Source: Peptoclostridium acidaminophilum DSM 3953 | GTDB taxonomy: Bacteria; Bacillota; Clostridia; Peptostreptococcales; Peptostreptococcaceae | Reading direction: 5' to 3' | Length of the DNA: 64,000 bases | NCBI RefSeq assembly: GCF_000597865.1 | Contig: NZ_CP007452.1 | Coordinates: 627,183-691,182, forward strand | Part shown: piece by piece, positions 43,625 to 49,808 of the stretch | Numbering within the stretch: the first letter of the stretch is position 1 | How the letters are laid out: each line of letters begins with the position of its first letter | Notes under the pieces: generated by a model | What the model saw: the letters and a program-made list of their open reading frames with translations, nothing else | Database searches by the model: none | What the model was told of the DNA's origin: nothing | Translations under genes and position numbers: made by a program

Positions 43625-44594
43625 GGAATGCATAGAAAATCTGGACCTGTATATAGACGGAGTGCTTTCCAAGGCAGAGGGAAAAGCTGTGGAAAGCCAT
43701 ATTGGAGAATGCGAAGCATGCAAGGCAGAATACGAATCACTGTCAGCCATAATAGCAGGCTTGCAAAGCCTCGACGAGGAGCTGCTTCCTTCGGGGTTTG
43801 ATGAAAAACTAAGAGCGAGTCTGGAACAAATTAATCAGCCTATAGCTTCCCAAAGACCGAAAGGCAAAGGAAAGCCATACAGATGGATGGCATACGTGGC
43901 AGCAAGCCTTTTAGTGATGGCCGGGAGCTACGCAATATTCGAAAATGTGGAAGTGCCGGATAAACCAGATCAACAGCTTTCCATGAAAACTGAAGTAGAG
44001 AGCGATTCGTCGGCTGCGGATATGGCGCAAGAGTATCCAGGTAAGGATAAGAGTGAGCAAAGCATTGCTGCAGAAGACAAGGATATGCAATTGGCTGATT
44101 CATCTCGAAAAAACACTATGAAGGAAATTGATGGAAGCGATGAAACTGCAGGAGGCCAGGGGCAAAATGAAAATGCATCACCTGTGCCAGCAGAGAGTGA
44201 GCCTGCTCAGCAACAGACAATCGCAATGTCCAGCTTGGAGTCGGACATGACTGTAGAATCGGACTCGCTAGACGAGCCCCCGGTATATGAAAAATTCGCA
44301 GCAAAACCATTTACAGCTCCAAACGTGGTAAACGTCGATGGCGAATCAACGAATTTAGAGGTTATTACAATAGGAATGGGCGACATGCTTAAAATAACAC
44401 TTGAAAGCGGTGAATGGAGCTACAGCGTCCAGGGCGATGTCCTGGAACCAGTAGGGGCAGAAACAGCAGGGGAACTGCTGGAAATTTCATTCATCCCTTT
44501 GAAGGCTGGAGAAGGTCGGATAATACTTGCCAAGAAGCCTTCCCAGACAAACCAGCCTGCCGATAGCAAGGAAGTTACAATAAAAGTAGAGTGA
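43614..44594 (+). CDS. Zinc-finger anti-sigma factor with extracytoplasmic domain
   Basis: 326 residues from GTG 43614, with AAGGGG 8 nt upstream and an overlap with the sigma stop. The N-terminus has the anti-sigma zinc motif with CREC near the start and HIGECEACKAEY at about 27-38 (HxxxCxxC). One membrane helix lies at about 88-108 (WMAYVAASLLVMAGSYAIF). The outside part is a long Ser/Glu/Gln-rich linker (about 120-230) and a C-terminal beta-rich domain (about 240-326; VVNVDGESTNLEVITIGMGD, LKITLESGEWSYSV). The last domain resembles proteinase-inhibitor-like secreted beta domains and may sense the envelope signal. Confidence 0.88.
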   Translation: MNCRECIENLDLYIDGVLSKAEGKAVESHIGECEACKAEYESLSAIIAGLQSLDEELLPSGFDEKLRASLEQINQPIASQRPKGKGKPYRWMAYVAASLLVMAGSYAIFENVEVPDKPDQQLSMKTEVESDSSAADMAQEYPGKDKSEQSIAAEDKDMQLADSSRKNTMKEIDGSDETAGGQGQNENASPVPAESEPAQQQTIAMSSLESDMTVESDSLDEPPVYEKFAAKPFTAPNVVNVDGESTNLEVITIGMGDMLKITLESGEWSYSVQGDVLEPVGAETAGELLEISFIPLKAGEGRIILAKKPSQTNQPADSKEVTIKVE

Positions 44595-44790
44595 TCCCAT
44601 GAAGTTTTGCAGGATTCCTCAGCGAAATTCAGCCCTGTTGCCGGGATAAAGCTTTGACTGTTTGAGCGCTAGCGAGTTTCAAAGCGGCCGGCATACAGGC
44701 TGAATAAGATGCGAAGGAAATCCCAAAACGGAAGAGGGCGCGCAAATATCATGTCAGAGGCTTTGCAATAAGCAGAAAACTCAATCAAAC
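44595..44790. other. Intergenic region after the anti-sigma gene
   Basis: No gene. It contains the imperfect stem GCTTTGA (44651-44657) with TCAAAGC (44679-44685) enclosing GAGCGCTAGCGAG. This is a repeat-like hairpin style frequent between clostridial genes and may act as a weak terminator. Confidence 0.45.
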
Positions 44791-44819
44791 TTGCACGCAA
44801 TCCTCCTTTGTGTTATACT
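44791..44819 (+). promoter_or_regulatory. SigA promoter of the queuosine operon
   Basis: TTGCAC (44791-44796), 17-bp spacer, TATACT (44814-44819). Transcription from about 44826 would carry the preQ1-type aptamer at the 5' end. Confidence 0.85.
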
Positions 44820-44854
44820 CAGATTGCTTCAAAAGTCATTTCAAAAACCATATA

Positions 44855-44898
44855 AGACAGTTCGATCGTAACCATCCTGTCTATAAATAAAACTAGGG
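44855..44898 (+). ncRNA. PreQ1-I riboswitch aptamer
   Basis: AGACAG (44855-44860) pairs with CTGTCT (44877-44882). The loop TTCGATCGTAACCATC has the TAACC segment that carries the ligand-contacting cytosine in known examples. The A-rich tail ATAAATAAAACTAGGG (44883-44898) can dock back as the pseudoknot. Size and layout match Bacillus and Thermoanaerobacter preQ1-I aptamers. Presence upstream of queD, queE and queC supports the call. Confidence 0.85.
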
Positions 44899-44900
44899 CT

Positions 44901-44930
44901 CATCCATACGGCGTAGCTTATGGATTTTTT
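44901..44930 (+). terminator. First intrinsic terminator of the riboswitch platform
   Basis: ATCCATA and TATGGAT arms with a 10-nt loop and a T run, directly after the aptamer tail. Ligand-bound RNA would favour it. Confidence 0.75.
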
Positions 44931-44940
44931 GTTTATTAAC

Positions 44941-44960
44941 GGGGGCTCATGCCCTTTTTT
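44941..44960 (+). terminator. Second hairpin-plus-T-run in the leader
   Basis: GGGC-TCAT-GCCC followed by six T residues, 40 bp before the first gene. Two tandem terminator-like hairpins could tighten shut-off, or one may be an alternative fold. Confidence 0.6.
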
Positions 44961-45003
44961 ATTTTCAAAAAGCCTTACAGTATGCTGAAAGGAAGAACAT
45001 TAA

Positions 45004-46005
45004 TTGAAAGAAAAAATAGGAATAACAACAACGGTTCCGGTGGAAGCAATTATTGCAGCTGGCTTTGCTCCGGTAGATCTGAACAATATTTTTGTTACAA
45101 GCAATGATTGCCAGGGCTACATCGAGGCTGCCGAAAGGGACGGGTTTCCAAAGAGCATGTGCGCTTGGATAAAGGGCCTCTACGGAGCCTGCATGATAAA
45201 CGGCATAAAGAAAATCGTAGGCGTCGTCCAGGGCGACTGCTCGAATACAGCGTCGCTCACCGAGGTCCTAAGGCTAAGGGGAATAGATGTCATACCGTTT
45301 TCGTACCCGCACGAGAGAAGCGCTGAAAACGTAAAGAACGAATTAGATCGCTTTATGAAGCTGTGGGGAGTAGATTTGAAATCCGTAGAGGCAGTAAGGG
45401 CAAGCCTTCAAGGTATAAGGGGAAAGGCGATACTGCTCGATGAGCTTACATGGAGGGAATCAAAGGCAAGCGGCTTTGAAAACCATCTCTATCAGGTGAG
45501 CATGAGCGATTTCAACTCGGATCCCGAGGTCTTCGAAGGGGAGCTCGACAGCAAGCTTTGCGAAATTGAGGACAGGGAGGCTGACGAGCCGAGGCTAAGG
45601 CTGGGCTATATAGGAGTGCCGCCGATGATGGCGGACCTGTACGAATTCGCTGAGCAGCAGGGGGCAAGGATGGTCTACAACGAGGTCCAGCGCGAGTTTG
45701 CGTTCCCAAGAGCAGGGTATGCCAAGAATATATACGAGCAGTATGCCGACTACACGTATCCGTACGATATAGACTTCAGGCTGAAGGAGATAAAAAAGCA
45801 GATTGAGGAAAGAAAGCTCGACGGGCTTGTCCACTATACCCAGGCTTTTTGCCACAGGGCACTCGACGACATAATAATAAAAAGCCGCATAGACATCCCA
45901 ATCATAAACATTGAGGGAGACAAGTCCGATAGGCTCGACGCCAGGACAAGGCTCAGACTCGAGGCGTTTCTCGACATGCTGTGCGACAGGAAGGAGGCTC
46001 TGTAA
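45004..46005 (+). CDS. HgdB-like (2-hydroxyacyl-CoA dehydratase/double-cubane-type) iron-sulfur protein in a queuosine operon
   Basis: 333 residues; TTG 45004 (ATTGAAAG) behind GAAAGGAAGAAC. The sequence is of the HgdB/BcrB/double-cubane-cluster family: GITTTVPVEAIIAAGFAPVDLNNIF, SMCAWIKGLYG, GVVQGDCSNTASL, HYTQAFCHRALDD and the IEGDKSDRLDARTRLRLEAF ending. Cysteines at 36, 53, 63, 79 and 283 could ligate clusters. These proteins perform low-potential reductions when an ATP-driven activator supplies electrons, and the activator gene follows with TAATG overlap. The preQ1-type leader and queDEC downstream indicate a role in queuosine metabolism rather than amino-acid fermentation. A reduction of preQ0 or epoxyqueuosine is proposed, not shown. 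Confidence 0.85.
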   Translation: MKEKIGITTTVPVEAIIAAGFAPVDLNNIFVTSNDCQGYIEAAERDGFPKSMCAWIKGLYGACMINGIKKIVGVVQGDCSNTASLTEVLRLRGIDVIPFSYPHERSAENVKNELDRFMKLWGVDLKSVEAVRASLQGIRGKAILLDELTWRESKASGFENHLYQVSMSDFNSDPEVFEGELDSKLCEIEDREADEPRLRLGYIGVPPMMADLYEFAEQQGARMVYNEVQREFAFPRAGYAKNIYEQYADYTYPYDIDFRLKEIKKQIEERKLDGLVHYTQAFCHRALDDIIIKSRIDIPIINIEGDKSDRLDARTRLRLEAFLDMLCDRKEAL

Positions 46006-46793
46006 TGAGGGCACTCGGAATAGACCTTGGCAGCAGGCAGGTCAAGCTTGCTGTGATGAAAGATGGCAAACTAGAAGACATGCGCTCATATAGCACAATG
46101 TCATTCTACAGAAACTACTGCAGCTACAGAGAAGGCATACGCCTTGACACAAAGGCTCTGGGGCTTAGTGATTTTGATATGGCCGTATCGACAGGCTATG
46201 GCAAGAACAACACCAACATGGCTGACTTTGTACAGATAAATGAGATAAAGGCGCATGTATACGGCGCGCTTGCACAGACAGGCCTTGAAGATTTTATGCT
46301 GCTTGATGTAGGCGGGCAGGATGTAAAGGTTACAAGGGTGGAAAAGGGAATGATAACCGACATCGAGCTCAATGAAAAATGTGCGGCATCGTGCGGCAGA
46401 TATCTTGAAAATATGGCAAATGTACTTGAAATTTCACTTGATGAAATGGCGAACTGCTCGAGCAATCCAATAGAGCTCAGTTCGACATGCGCGGTGTTCG
46501 CAGAATCAGAGCTTATTGGCAAGATAGCTGAAGGGATAGAGCTTGAGAGGCTGTGCGCCGGCGTGAACCACTCGATGTACAAGAGGTTGCAGCCGATGCT
46601 TGCCAATTTCAAGGGAAGAGTGCTGGTGGTATCGGGCGGAGTGGCAAATAATGCAGCGCTCACGGGATATCTTGCGAATGACTATGACACGGTCATAAAA
46701 CTTGATAATCCGCAGTTCAACGGCGCTATAGGCTGCTGCCACTATGCTGCCAGGCTGGCGTCAAAAAAAGTATTGGAAAGGCACGTGGAATAA
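46005..46793 (+). CDS. BadF/BcrA/HgdC-type ATPase activator
   Basis: 262 residues from ATG 46005 (AAGGAGG 7 nt upstream; the codon overlaps the previous TAA). The ASKHA fold is shown by GIDLGSRQVKLAVM (phosphate 1), DVGGQDVKV (101-109, phosphate 2) and VVSGGVANNAALTGYL (adenosine). Cys126 (ELNEKCAASCGRYLE) and Cys162 (SSTCAVFAESE) match the two cysteines that hold the shared 4Fe-4S cluster in the HgdC dimer. Length equals HgdC (about 260). ATP hydrolysis drives a single electron to the partner iron-sulfur protein encoded just before it. Confidence 0.92.
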   Translation: MRALGIDLGSRQVKLAVMKDGKLEDMRSYSTMSFYRNYCSYREGIRLDTKALGLSDFDMAVSTGYGKNNTNMADFVQINEIKAHVYGALAQTGLEDFMLLDVGGQDVKVTRVEKGMITDIELNEKCAASCGRYLENMANVLEISLDEMANCSSNPIELSSTCAVFAESELIGKIAEGIELERLCAGVNHSMYKRLQPMLANFKGRVLVVSGGVANNAALTGYLANDYDTVIKLDNPQFNGAIGCCHYAARLASKKVLERHVE

Positions 46794-46794
46794 T

Positions 46795-47214
46795 ATGTAT
46801 ATAATTAAAACGCAGCAAAGCTTTGACAGCGCGCATTTTCTTTCAGGGTATGAAGGCAAGTGTGCTAACATACACGGACACAGATGGAACGTCCATGCGG
46901 AGATCTCATCTCAGGAACTTCTCCAGGGAGGGCAAAATGACGGCATGGTAGTGGACTTTTCGGACATCAAGACTGTCCTGAAGGGGCTGGTAGATTCGCT
47001 TGATCACGCCCTGTTGATACAAAAAGGCTCAATGAGGAGCAAGACACTTGAATGCCTTGTCGGGGACGGCTTCCGAGTTATAGAGCTTGATTTTCGCCCT
47101 ACAGCCGAGAATTTTGCCAGGTATTTCTTTGACAAGATAAAGGAGACGGGCTTTACGGTAAAAAGGGTTACAGTATACGAAACGCCAAAAAACTGCGCGA
47201 CATACGAAGATTAG
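46795..47214 (+). CDS. queD: 6-carboxytetrahydropterin synthase QueD
   Basis: 139 residues from ATG 46795, 1 bp after the activator stop; earlier in-frame codons lie inside that gene. SFDSAHFLSGYEGKCANIHGHRW provides the zinc histidines (His14, His27, His29) and the catalytic Cys23. VVDFSDIKTVLKGLVDSLDHALL carries the conserved Asp/His pair, and VTVYETPKNCATY the substrate-binding glutamate. QueD converts dihydroneopterin triphosphate to 6-carboxytetrahydropterin, the second step towards preQ0. folE is not in this operon. Confidence 0.95.
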   Translation: MYIIKTQQSFDSAHFLSGYEGKCANIHGHRWNVHAEISSQELLQGGQNDGMVVDFSDIKTVLKGLVDSLDHALLIQKGSMRSKTLECLVGDGFRVIELDFRPTAENFARYFFDKIKETGFTVKRVTVYETPKNCATYED

Positions 47215-47226
47215 GGGGATGACATC

Positions 47227-47895
47227 TTGGAGTATAATGTAGTTGAAAAGTTTGCAAGTATAAATGGCGAAGGCGCAAAGACGGGGCAGTTGGCTGTGTT
47301 CATAAGGTTTGCAGGCTGCAACCTAAGCTGCAGCTATTGCGACACAAAGTGGGCAAATGAGGCAGACGTAAAAGCTGAAAAGATGAGTGCGCAGGATATC
47401 CATGAATACATTCAATCAACAGGTATATCGAATGTAACACTCACGGGAGGAGAACCGCTCAATCAATACGGCATAATGGAACTTTTGCAGAGGCTTGCAG
47501 AGGACAGCTCAATTGACGTGGAGATAGAGACAAACGGAAGCATAGATATAGAGCCGTTCTTGAACATATCGCCAAGGAGGCCTTCGTTCACACTCGACTA
47601 CAAGCTTGGAAGCAGCGGCATGGAATCATATATGGATATTGAGAATCTGACCTGTGTATCAAAGAGGGATGCTGTCAAGTTTGTGGTGGGCAGCTTTGAC
47701 GACATAGACAGGGCGAAAGATGTTATAGAGGAGTACGAACTTGACAAGAAGACCCGAGTCTACTTCAGCCCTGTGTTTGGCGAAATAGATCCCGTCGAAA
47801 TAGTAGAGTACATGAAAAGCCACTACATGAACGGTGTCAGCCTCCAGCTGCAGCTGCACAAATTCATATGGGACAGCGATAAAAGGGGAGTATAA
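47227..47895 (+). CDS. queE: 7-carboxy-7-deazaguanine synthase QueE
   Basis: 222 residues from TTG 47227, with a GGGGGA site about 7 nt upstream. KFASINGEGAKTGQLAVFIRFAGCNLSCSYCDTKWA holds the radical SAM cysteines C31, C35 and C38 (CX3CX2C, as in most QueE). SNVTLTGGEPLNQYG is the SAM-binding GGE motif. IETNGSIDI and the late YFSPVFGEIDP segment match QueE. The enzyme contracts 6-carboxytetrahydropterin to the 7-deazaguanine core. Confidence 0.95.
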   Translation: MEYNVVEKFASINGEGAKTGQLAVFIRFAGCNLSCSYCDTKWANEADVKAEKMSAQDIHEYIQSTGISNVTLTGGEPLNQYGIMELLQRLAEDSSIDVEIETNGSIDIEPFLNISPRRPSFTLDYKLGSSGMESYMDIENLTCVSKRDAVKFVVGSFDDIDRAKDVIEEYELDKKTRVYFSPVFGEIDPVEIVEYMKSHYMNGVSLQLQLHKFIWDSDKRGV

Positions 47896-47898
47896 CAT

Positions 47899-48555
47899 AT
47901 GGAAAATGAAAAGGCGCTTATAGTTTTCAGCGGGGGGCAGGACAGCACTACCTGCCTTTTTTGGGCAAAAGAGAGATTCGCAGATGTAATTGCTCTCTCA
48001 TTCGACTACGGTCAAAAGCACGTACTTGAACTCGACTGTGCAAAAGCCATATGCAAAAAATACGGAGTTGAGCACCACACCATGAACCTGGGACTGCTGG
48101 GCGAGATCACATCCAACTCGCTTACAAGATTGGACATGGATGTTGACAAGGAAGTAGAGGAAGGCAGCCTTCCAAATTCGTTCGTGGACGGAAGGAACAT
48201 GTTGTTTTTCACATTTGCGGCCATATTCGCAAAGCAAAAGGGCATAAAGCACATAGTCACAGGAGTGTCCCAAAGCGACTACAGCGGCTATCCTGACTGC
48301 AGGGACATATTCGTAAAATCGCTCAACGTCACGGCAAATCTGGCCATGGAATACGATTTTGTAATACACACTCCTCTGATGTGGCTCGACAAGGCCCAGA
48401 CCTGGGGGCTCGCAGACAGGATTGGCGTGTTGGATATCATAAAAAATGAGACTCTCACATGCTACAACGGCATCATCGGAGACGGCTGCGGGGAATGCCC
48501 GGCATGCAATCTTAGAAGGAATGGCTATGAAAAGTACGTGGAGTCAAAAGCATAA
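47899..48555 (+). CDS. queC: 7-cyano-7-deazaguanine (preQ0) synthase QueC
   Basis: 218 residues; ATG 47899 behind [18 protein letters not shown] at 11-19 is the PP-loop ATP site. [39 protein letters not shown] and the zinc cluster [17 protein letters not shown] are standard QueC motifs. The product is preQ0, a nitrile. QueF, which reduces it to preQ1 in most bacteria, is not encoded next to it; the operon instead has the HgdB/HgdC-like pair. Confidence 0.95.
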   Translation: MENEKALIVFSGGQDSTTCLFWAKERFADVIALSFDYGQKHVLELDCAKAICKKYGVEHHTMNLGLLGEITSNSLTRLDMDVDKEVEEGSLPNSFVDGRNMLFFTFAAIFAKQKGIKHIVTGVSQSDYSGYPDCRDIFVKSLNVTANLAMEYDFVIHTPLMWLDKAQTWGLADRIGVLDIIKNETLTCYNGIIGDGCGECPACNLRRNGYEKYVESKA

Positions 48556-48585
48556 AAAGCACATGTAGTGTCGCAATATATTTTA

Positions 48586-48615
48586 GGGGCGGATTCTTTT
48601 GAGTCTGCCTTTTTC
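48586..48615 (+). terminator. Terminator of the queuosine operon
   Basis: GGCGGATTC and GAGTCTGCC arms (one imperfect pair) with a T run, about 30 bp after queC. Confidence 0.75.
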
Positions 48616-48632
48616 GATTTTCCAGGCAAAAA

Positions 48633-48674
48633 AATCTGTCTCCTTCAGGAGTTGATTTCCTGAAAAGAGACAGA
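48633..48674 (-). terminator. Long-stem terminator of the recombinase gene
   Basis: ATCTGTCTC-CTTCAGGA pairs with TCCTGAA-AAGAGACAGAT around a short loop. On the minus strand a T tract follows. It lies just after the stop of the 48678-49574 gene. Confidence 0.85.
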
Positions 48675-48677
48675 TAT

Positions 48678-49574
48678 CTATTCGTTACCTTTGCTTTCCT
48701 CGTCAGAAGCTTTAACGTATGACATGGTGGTGCTGAGATTGCTATGCCCCATTATGTCTGCAAGCTTGTGCAGGCTCGTGCTCTGAGCCTTTTTGTAGCC
48801 GAAGCTGTGGCGGAAGGAGTAGGCGCTGAGGCCTTCAAGGCCCGCAAGCACCATGTATTTTCGCACTATATACCTCACGGCTCTTTCGGTAAGCTTTTCC
48901 CCAGTCTTTTCGGAGCGGAAAAGTGGGCCGTCTCCGGCAATTTTTAAAGAAGAGACATACCTTTCAAGTGCGGAGGCGCAGGCGTAATTGAGTGGGATTT
49001 TCCTTGTTTGGCTCCCCGAAACAATGCTTATCGAGCCGCTCTTTTTCGATACGCTTATGTCGGATATCATAAGGCTGCAAGCCTCCCCGACGCGAATTCC
49101 TGTATGTATCATGAGCTTTAGCATAGCCTGGTCTCGCAGGGTGCCGTGGGACTTTACGGTGTCGAGGAGCCTTTTTTCCTCGTCCTGAGTGATTTCACGA
49201 GGCTTGCCCTTCTGCACGGGGTTTAGCCTTACATGCTTTGCAGGATTCCTGACCGAAAGGCCGCAGTGGTAGGCCCAGTCAAAGAAAAGCTTGAGCGTTG
49301 AAATCCTTCTGTTGATGGTCGAGGGCTTAAGCTTCAGATTTTGCATTGCTTCCTTGTATGTTTCAAGCTCCCTGACGCATATCTGGTCGAAAGAAAATAT
49401 GAGCATATTCTGGCATGTGTCCATGCCCTGGTATTCGTGCCAGCCGATGAAGTGTTTAAGGTCGGCAGAATATTCCTGGATCGTCTTTGAGTTGAGATTT
49501 TTTTCAGAAAGAGACGATATGAAGCTGTTTATCAGTTCCCTGCCTTCGTTTGAGACTTCACGCATTTTATTCAA
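48678..49574 (-). CDS. Tyrosine recombinase, XerC/XerD-like
   Basis: 298 residues from TTG 49574, with GGAGG 6 nt upstream; ATG 49565 is too far from it. The N-terminal SAM-like core-binding domain (about 12-105) precedes the catalytic domain. R161 (HTGIRVGEA), R255 (YSFRHSFG), H277 (MGHSN) and nucleophile Y286 (SYVKAS) are present. The usual histidine of HxxR is Y252 here, a change seen in some active recombinases. It has no phage or ICE neighbours. It could be a chromosomal Xer-like enzyme or an orphan integrase. Two ATTAGTGGACAT repeats lie in its leader. Confidence 0.87.
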   Translation of the reverse strand: MNKMREVSNEGRELINSFISSLSEKNLNSKTIQEYSADLKHFIGWHEYQGMDTCQNMLIFSFDQICVRELETYKEAMQNLKLKPSTINRRISTLKLFFDWAYHCGLSVRNPAKHVRLNPVQKGKPREITQDEEKRLLDTVKSHGTLRDQAMLKLMIHTGIRVGEACSLMISDISVSKKSGSISIVSGSQTRKIPLNYACASALERYVSSLKIAGDGPLFRSEKTGEKLTERAVRYIVRKYMVLAGLEGLSAYSFRHSFGYKKAQSTSLHKLADIMGHSNLSTTMSYVKASDEESKGNE

Positions 49575-49599
49575 AAGCTACCTCCGAGTATTGACTAAT

Positions 49600-49722
49600 A
49601 TTAGTGGACATGATATTTTAAATTAGTGGACATCACTCAATCAATTATAAATCAAAAAAACTCGGATTTCAATAGGTATGCCATAGCAATAGTAGAGCAT
49701 ATCTTCAAGCATTAGTGGACAT
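49600..49722. repeat. Three direct copies of ATTAGTGGACAT in the divergent promoter region
   Basis: Exact 12-bp copies at 49600-49611, 49622-49633 and 49711-49722, all in the same orientation. The first two are 22 bp apart, about two helical turns, just downstream of the recombinase transcription start. The third abuts the -35 box of the plus-strand operon. Operator or recombinase-binding site are both possible. Confidence 0.75.
49644..49672 (-). promoter_or_regulatory. SigA promoter of the recombinase gene
   Basis: Minus strand TTGAAA (49672-49667), 17-bp spacer, TATAAT (49649-49644). The start point near 49637 lies next to the second ATTAGTGGACAT copy. Confidence 0.8.
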
Positions 49723-49750
49723 TGCTGCACATTTTTCAATACATTCTAAT
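49722..49750 (+). promoter_or_regulatory. Putative SigA promoter of the hydrogenase-4-like operon
   Basis: TTGCTG (49722-49727), 17-bp spacer, TCTAAT (49745-49750). The third ATTAGTGGACAT repeat ends at the first base of the -35. No sigma-54 type GG/GC element was found. Confidence 0.6.
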
Positions 49751-49808
49751 CAAGATGTGCTAATGCCCATTGCAGCAATTGCACGAAATTATGACAGGAG
49801 GAGCAGCA

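Noticed and set aside
44595-44790. tRNA or other structured RNA gene after the anti-sigma gene
   Set aside because: Only a short hairpin typical of clostridial intergenic repeats is seen; no cloverleaf or TTCGA/CCA end.
45004-46793. 2-hydroxyglutaryl-CoA or lactoyl-CoA dehydratase for amino-acid fermentation
   Set aside because: Only one large component plus activator is present, no CoA-transferase or acyl-CoA dehydrogenase is nearby, and the operon is headed by a preQ1-type riboswitch and continues into queDEC.
49722-49750. Sigma-54 promoter for the hydrogenase-4-like operon
   Set aside because: I looked for GG-N10-GC spacing near 49700-49800 and did not find it; a SigA-like pair with 17-bp spacing fits better.
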